This document shows positions 6,753-9,706 of a stretch of DNA of 9,706 bases, piece after piece. Below the pieces are notes generated by a model. It saw nothing but the letters and a program-made list of their open reading frames with translations. It had not been told where the DNA came from and did not search any database. Position numbers and translations under genes: made by a program. The DNA is from an uncultured Propionibacteriaceae bacterium (GTDB lineage: Bacteria > Actinomycetota > Actinomycetes > Propionibacteriales > Propionibacteriaceae): NCBI GenBank assembly GCA_947038745.1, contig CAMQXE010000032.1, forward strand, positions 1-9,706, given 5' to 3'. Every line of letters starts with the position of its first letter. Position 1 is the first letter of the stretch.

Positions 6753-7592
6753 ATGACGTGGAAGAACGGCCCATGGGCTGAGATTGCGCAAAACTGCTGG
6801 ATTGCACCTGCTGATCCTGGTAACGCCAATATCGGATTAGTTGCTGGAACTCATGAAGCGCTGCTCATTGATACTGGCACTTACCCGGAGCAGGCCCGTG
6901 ACCTATGCCGTACTGCTACAGAGCTTGCCGGCGTCTCGGTACGCCATGTCGTCATTACTCATCAGCATGCCGAGCATTGGTTTGGCTTAGCAGGAATTGC
7001 ATCATTGACCAGCTATGGTCAGGAATCTTTGGCAGCCCAGTCACGAACTTCTGCTACCCAAGACGAGGCTGAACGTCTGGGTATTTCTGATCTAGACATC
7101 ATCGTGCCTCAACGACTCTTTGCCCAGGCTGAAGTCGTTGATCTTGGTGATCGTTTCGTGGAGATGCTCCACACTGGGTCCGCACACACTGTGAGCGATG
7201 TTTGGGTCAATATCGCTGATGCCCGGGTGCTCTTTGCCGGAGATCTAGTCAGCGTCGATGAAGATCCTTGCTTTGGTACTGATAGCGACATCTTTGGGTG
7301 GGCAAAGACCCTTGACCTTTTGGTCCAAAATACCCGCCCAGATGCCGTCATAGTTCCTGGACATGGCAGCCCCACTACGCAAGAAGCAGTAATGCAGCAA
7401 GCAACCAACATGCATTCGTTAATTGGCCAAACCAAGATGCTGATTCAAGGTGGCACCAAACGCGAAGGGGTCGAGGAAATCGGCGGCTGGCCATATACCG
7501 CCTCCCTCACTGCCGCACTAGATGCTGCGTGGCGCCACCATATGGCAAAGGGTGTTCGTCGCAGTTTTGATCTGACACCACGCTCGCACTAG
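6753..7592 (+). CDS. Metallo-beta-lactamase-fold hydrolase with HxHxEH motif
   Basis: Soluble 279-residue protein of the MBL superfamily, whose members hydrolyse thioesters, esters, lactones or phosphodiesters at a di-metal site. There is no signal peptide. The opening strands end in LLIDTG (D40). The metal motif reads T69-H-Q-H-A-E-H75, so the usual HxHxDH aspartate is a glutamate (E74). H145 in TGSAHTVSD, D164 in LFAGD and H204 in VPGHGSP supply the remaining expected ligands. It is therefore probably active, perhaps with altered second-metal geometry. The C-terminal 60 residues or so look helical, and the GGWPYT segment near the end recalls glyoxalase-II-like subfamilies that lack a clear substrate. 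It is the only plus-strand gene here, diverging from the TRIC gene and converging on DUF3097 with 3 bases between the stops. The substrate cannot be stated. Confidence 0.85.
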   Translation: MTWKNGPWAEIAQNCWIAPADPGNANIGLVAGTHEALLIDTGTYPEQARDLCRTATELAGVSVRHVVITHQHAEHWFGLAGIASLTSYGQESLAAQSRTSATQDEAERLGISDLDIIVPQRLFAQAEVVDLGDRFVEMLHTGSAHTVSDVWVNIADARVLFAGDLVSVDEDPCFGTDSDIFGWAKTLDLLVQNTRPDAVIVPGHGSPTTQEAVMQQATNMHSLIGQTKMLIQGGTKREGVEEIGGWPYTASLTAALDAAWRHHMAKGVRRSFDLTPRSH

Positions 7593-7595
7593 TGC

Positions 7596-8444
7596 CTACT
7601 CAATGTCGCGCAGGTGATCTTGGGTCACAAAATCGATAAGTTTCTCTACCTCTGTGACCATGCGCTTATCGAGATCTTTATAGCTACCTACACGAGCCAA
7701 GATTGCTTTCCACGCATGGGCGATGTCTGCTTGCTCAGCATGAGCCAGGCCAAGTGCTGCACAGATTCCATGTTTCCATTCCATCGTGCGTGGAATCTGT
7801 GGCCAGGCCTGGAGCCCTACCCGCTCAGGCTTTACGGCAGCCCAAATATCGACGAACTCATGGCCGGTAATCATGACGACATCGGCATAAGAACCTTGAC
7901 GTACTTGGTCTACGATCCGCATCTCTTTAGTTCCAGGAATGAGATGATCCACAAGTACCCCAAGTCTGCGACCCGGTTCTGGATCAAAATCATCGATGAT
8001 GGCAACGAGATCATCTACCCCATGCATCGGTTCCACAACGACACCGACATGGCGTAAGTCATCTCCCCAGATCTTCTCCACGAGTTCAGCGTCGTGAGTT
8101 CCTTCAACAAAGATCCGGCTAGGCAGCGCTATCTTTGCTCCGCGACGCGGCCCTATCCGCGACCCAGAAGCTGTGCGCTGAACCGGGGTTGAGCTGCTCA
8201 CCGGCGTCACCAATTCGACAAGGCGCCCATCGAGCAAGAAGCCCTTTCCCAGCGGGAAAGATCGAATCTTGCCATGGCGATCTTCCAGCACCACCATGCC
8301 ATTTTCCCAGCGTGTGACAGCCCCACACCAACCGGTTAGTCCATCTTCGACAACCATTCCCACCGCCAACGGAGTCGGGGTGTGCTGCGGGGTTTTGGGC
8401 TTCTGCCATCCTGGTGCTAAAACATCTTGTCCATATCGATCCAC
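7596..8444 (-). CDS. DUF3097 family protein, possible degenerate TOPRIM domain
   Basis: A 282-residue cytoplasmic protein that I recognise as the actinobacterial DUF3097 family, from its DRYGQDVL start, its VDHLIPGTKE stretch and its position after hemW. Residues about 26-80 look like a small beta barrel (GWCGAVTRWENGMVVLEDRHGKIRSFPLG). From 111 the pattern IFVEGTHDAELVEKIWG (E114, D118) followed by LGVLVDHLIPG (D166) resembles the EGxxD and DxD elements of TOPRIM domains such as RNase M5. However, the second DxD acid is L168, so activity is uncertain. The TOPRIM relation is my inference. The GTG start is supported by family similarity; no good ribosome site is visible. hemW ends 18 bases upstream in the same frame, which suggests coupled translation. 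The molecular function is unknown. Confidence 0.88.
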   Translation of the reverse strand: MDRYGQDVLAPGWQKPKTPQHTPTPLAVGMVVEDGLTGWCGAVTRWENGMVVLEDRHGKIRSFPLGKGFLLDGRLVELVTPVSSSTPVQRTASGSRIGPRRGAKIALPSRIFVEGTHDAELVEKIWGDDLRHVGVVVEPMHGVDDLVAIIDDFDPEPGRRLGVLVDHLIPGTKEMRIVDQVRQGSYADVVMITGHEFVDIWAAVKPERVGLQAWPQIPRTMEWKHGICAALGLAHAEQADIAHAWKAILARVGSYKDLDKRMVTEVEKLIDFVTQDHLRDIE

Positions 8445-8462
8445 CGCGCCAGGGTAGCGCGT

Positions 8463-9668
8463 CTAGTCCACAAGATCACGGATAACCGCGTCAGCGAGTA
8501 GGCGTCCAGCGTGAGTTAGCTGAAACCGATCACCAGTAACCTCACCTAAACCGGTCGCCACGATGTTTGCAATTCGCCCACGTTCGCTTGCTGACAGCAC
8601 CTCTAGCGGTAGCCCTTGTGCGAGCCGTAATTCCAGCAGCACCCGCTCAACTCTTCGCTGTTCATCAGTCAAAGTTTCTCCCGCCAACCCGGGTGAGACT
8701 CGGTCTGCAAGTCGAGCAATATAGCTTCCGGGATGTTTCACATTCCACCAACGAAGTCCCCCGATATGGCTATGTGCGCCAGCGCCGTAGCCCCACCACG
8801 AGGCGCTACGCCAATAGGCGAGATTGTGATGGCATTCACCACCTGGCTTAGCCCAGTTTGAAGTTTCATAGTTCACAAAACCGTGGTCTGTCAGAATCGC
8901 TTCTGCTAGCTCGTACTTATCAGCAAGGTCATCGTCATCAGTCATTGGCAACTGGCCGCGACGAATTTGCGCAGCCAGTCGAGTTCCAGTTTCGACAATC
9001 AATGCATATGCCGAGACATGGTCGACGGCAGTTTCCACCACAGCTTCCAACGTCGCTTGCCAATCAGCCAGGCTCTCCCCTGGCGTGCCATAAATCAGAT
9101 CAAGATTGAGATGGTCAAACCCTGCATCTTGCGCCCATCCCACTGCATCCAAAGCCCTCCTGGGGCTATGTGTACGCTCCAGCGTGGCAAGGACATGAGG
9201 TTTCAGCGATTGCAATCCCAACGACAGCCGCGTGTAACCAAGCTGACGCAGCCCTGCTAGGTAGGACGGCTCGACGCTTTCAGGATTAGCTTCTGTAGAA
9301 ATCTCGGCTCCAGGCAACATTCCGAAGGTCTCTTCCAAGCTGATCAGCCAACGCTCATGCGCCGAAAGCGGGAGCAGCGACGGAGTACCACCTCCAACGA
9401 AAACTGTGCCAATACCACTGGGCCTACCCGCTAAAACCTCGCCCGAAAGAGCAATCTCAGCGGTCACTGCATCGATATAAGGCTCAACCAAGGAATCCGA
9501 ACCCAACTCGCCAGGTGCATAGGTGTTGAAATCGCAATAGCCACACCGCGATGTACAAAATGGCACATGGAGGTAGGCAGATAGCGATCCGGTCGCTTCA
9601 GCAAGTGCCGTTGCTGGTAAACGCCCATCGCTATGCCAAGGCTCGCCGTGTGGAAGTGCTCCGCTCAT
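8463..9668 (-). CDS. hemW: Radical SAM heme chaperone / coproporphyrinogen III oxidase-like HemW
   Basis: Radical SAM protein of the HemN/HemW group. Characterised HemW proteins bind heme and are thought to pass it to target proteins, rather than decarboxylating coproporphyrinogen. In 401 residues it shows YLHVPFCTSRCGYCDFNTY with the 4Fe-4S cysteines C38, C42 and C45; the SAM-binding GGGTPS (91-96); TEANPE (E125-P128); and the HemW-typical HNLAYW (H281-N282). A C-terminal winged-helix-like region ends the protein. The roughly 30-residue leader (LPHGEP...DGRLPATAL) before the core matches actinobacterial HemW proteins and supports the ATG at 9668, although no good Shine-Dalgarno precedes it. 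Older annotation would call it hemN; the HNxxYW motif favours HemW. It is the first gene of the unit with DUF3097. Confidence 0.95.
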   Translation of the reverse strand: MSGALPHGEPWHSDGRLPATALAEATGSLSAYLHVPFCTSRCGYCDFNTYAPGELGSDSLVEPYIDAVTAEIALSGEVLAGRPSGIGTVFVGGGTPSLLPLSAHERWLISLEETFGMLPGAEISTEANPESVEPSYLAGLRQLGYTRLSLGLQSLKPHVLATLERTHSPRRALDAVGWAQDAGFDHLNLDLIYGTPGESLADWQATLEAVVETAVDHVSAYALIVETGTRLAAQIRRGQLPMTDDDDLADKYELAEAILTDHGFVNYETSNWAKPGGECHHNLAYWRSASWWGYGAGAHSHIGGLRWWNVKHPGSYIARLADRVSPGLAGETLTDEQRRVERVLLELRLAQGLPLEVLSASERGRIANIVATGLGEVTGDRFQLTHAGRLLADAVIRDLVD

Positions 9669-9675
9669 AGTTCCC

Positions 9676-9681
9676 AGGCTA
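9676..9681 (-). promoter_or_regulatory. Candidate -10 box of hemW (possible leaderless start)
   Basis: TAGCCT on the minus strand fits TANNNT and ends 7 bases before the hemW ATG, the spacing expected if transcription starts at the start codon. Only a weak GGGAA lies in between. No -35 is evident before the window ends. Confidence 0.35.
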
Positions 9682-9706
9682 GTGGCACGATGGGGGTATG
9701 AGTTTC

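Noticed and set aside
7586..7595. Perfect 10-bp palindrome GCACTAGTGC over the hydrolase stop codon
   Set aside because: Too short and loopless to be a terminator hairpin, and coding sequence contributes most of it; likely chance.
8463..9668. Calling the radical SAM gene a true oxygen-independent coproporphyrinogen oxidase (hemN)
   Set aside because: The HNLAYW motif and the actinobacterial hemW-DUF3097-hrcA context favour HemW; no other heme biosynthesis gene is adjacent.
9699..9706. Possible plus-strand start (ATG AGT TTC) at the right edge, divergent from hemW
   Set aside because: Only three codons or fewer are visible, with no convincing ribosome site, so it cannot be supported from this window.

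Overview
The window reads as a chromosomal segment from an actinobacterium of moderate GC content. I judge this from the gene order hemW, DUF3097, (interposed genes), hrcA, dnaJ, rsmE, which is typical of the phylum, and from the actinobacterial N-terminus of HemW and TANNNT -10-like boxes placed directly before start codons. The presence of tgt and the fairly balanced base composition would fit a lineage such as Actinomycetaceae or Corynebacteriaceae. I cannot place it further without a search.

Almost the whole window is coding, and all genes but one are on the minus strand. Reading in the minus direction from the right edge: hemW (9668-8463) and a DUF3097 protein (8444-7596) form one unit. 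A plus-strand metallo-beta-lactamase-fold hydrolase (6753-7592) converges on DUF3097 with 3 bases between the stops. It diverges from a TRIC/UPF0126 membrane protein (6695-5961). Next comes a tight heat-shock operon: hrcA (5878-4862), dnaJ (4856-3684), rsmE (3687-2911) and tgt (2918-1677), with 5-bp spacing or overlapping ends throughout. An almost perfect CIRCE operator (5891-5917) sits between the hrcA -10 box and its strong Shine-Dalgarno, so the cluster is very probably auto-repressed by HrcA. The left 1.6 kb looks empty of long closed reading frames, but the minus strand is open from an ATG at 1630 to the left edge. It encodes at least 543 residues of a sensor-histidine-kinase-like membrane protein that runs off the window.

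Functionally, the operon joins protein quality control (HrcA, DnaJ) to two RNA modification enzymes: RsmE, for m3U1498 of 16S rRNA, and Tgt, for 7-deazaguanine exchange at tRNA position 34. HemW and DUF3097 form a separate pair.

The items I consider most worth a second look are: the kinase-like protein with membrane domains on both sides of its catalytic module, and the 18-bp palindrome in front of it; Tgt substitutions in the region that forms the base-recognition loop; the HxHxEH (not HxHxDH) metal motif of the hydrolase; and a degenerate TOPRIM-like pattern in DUF3097. I found no CRISPR array, insertion sequence, tRNA, rRNA or obvious new multi-gene system.
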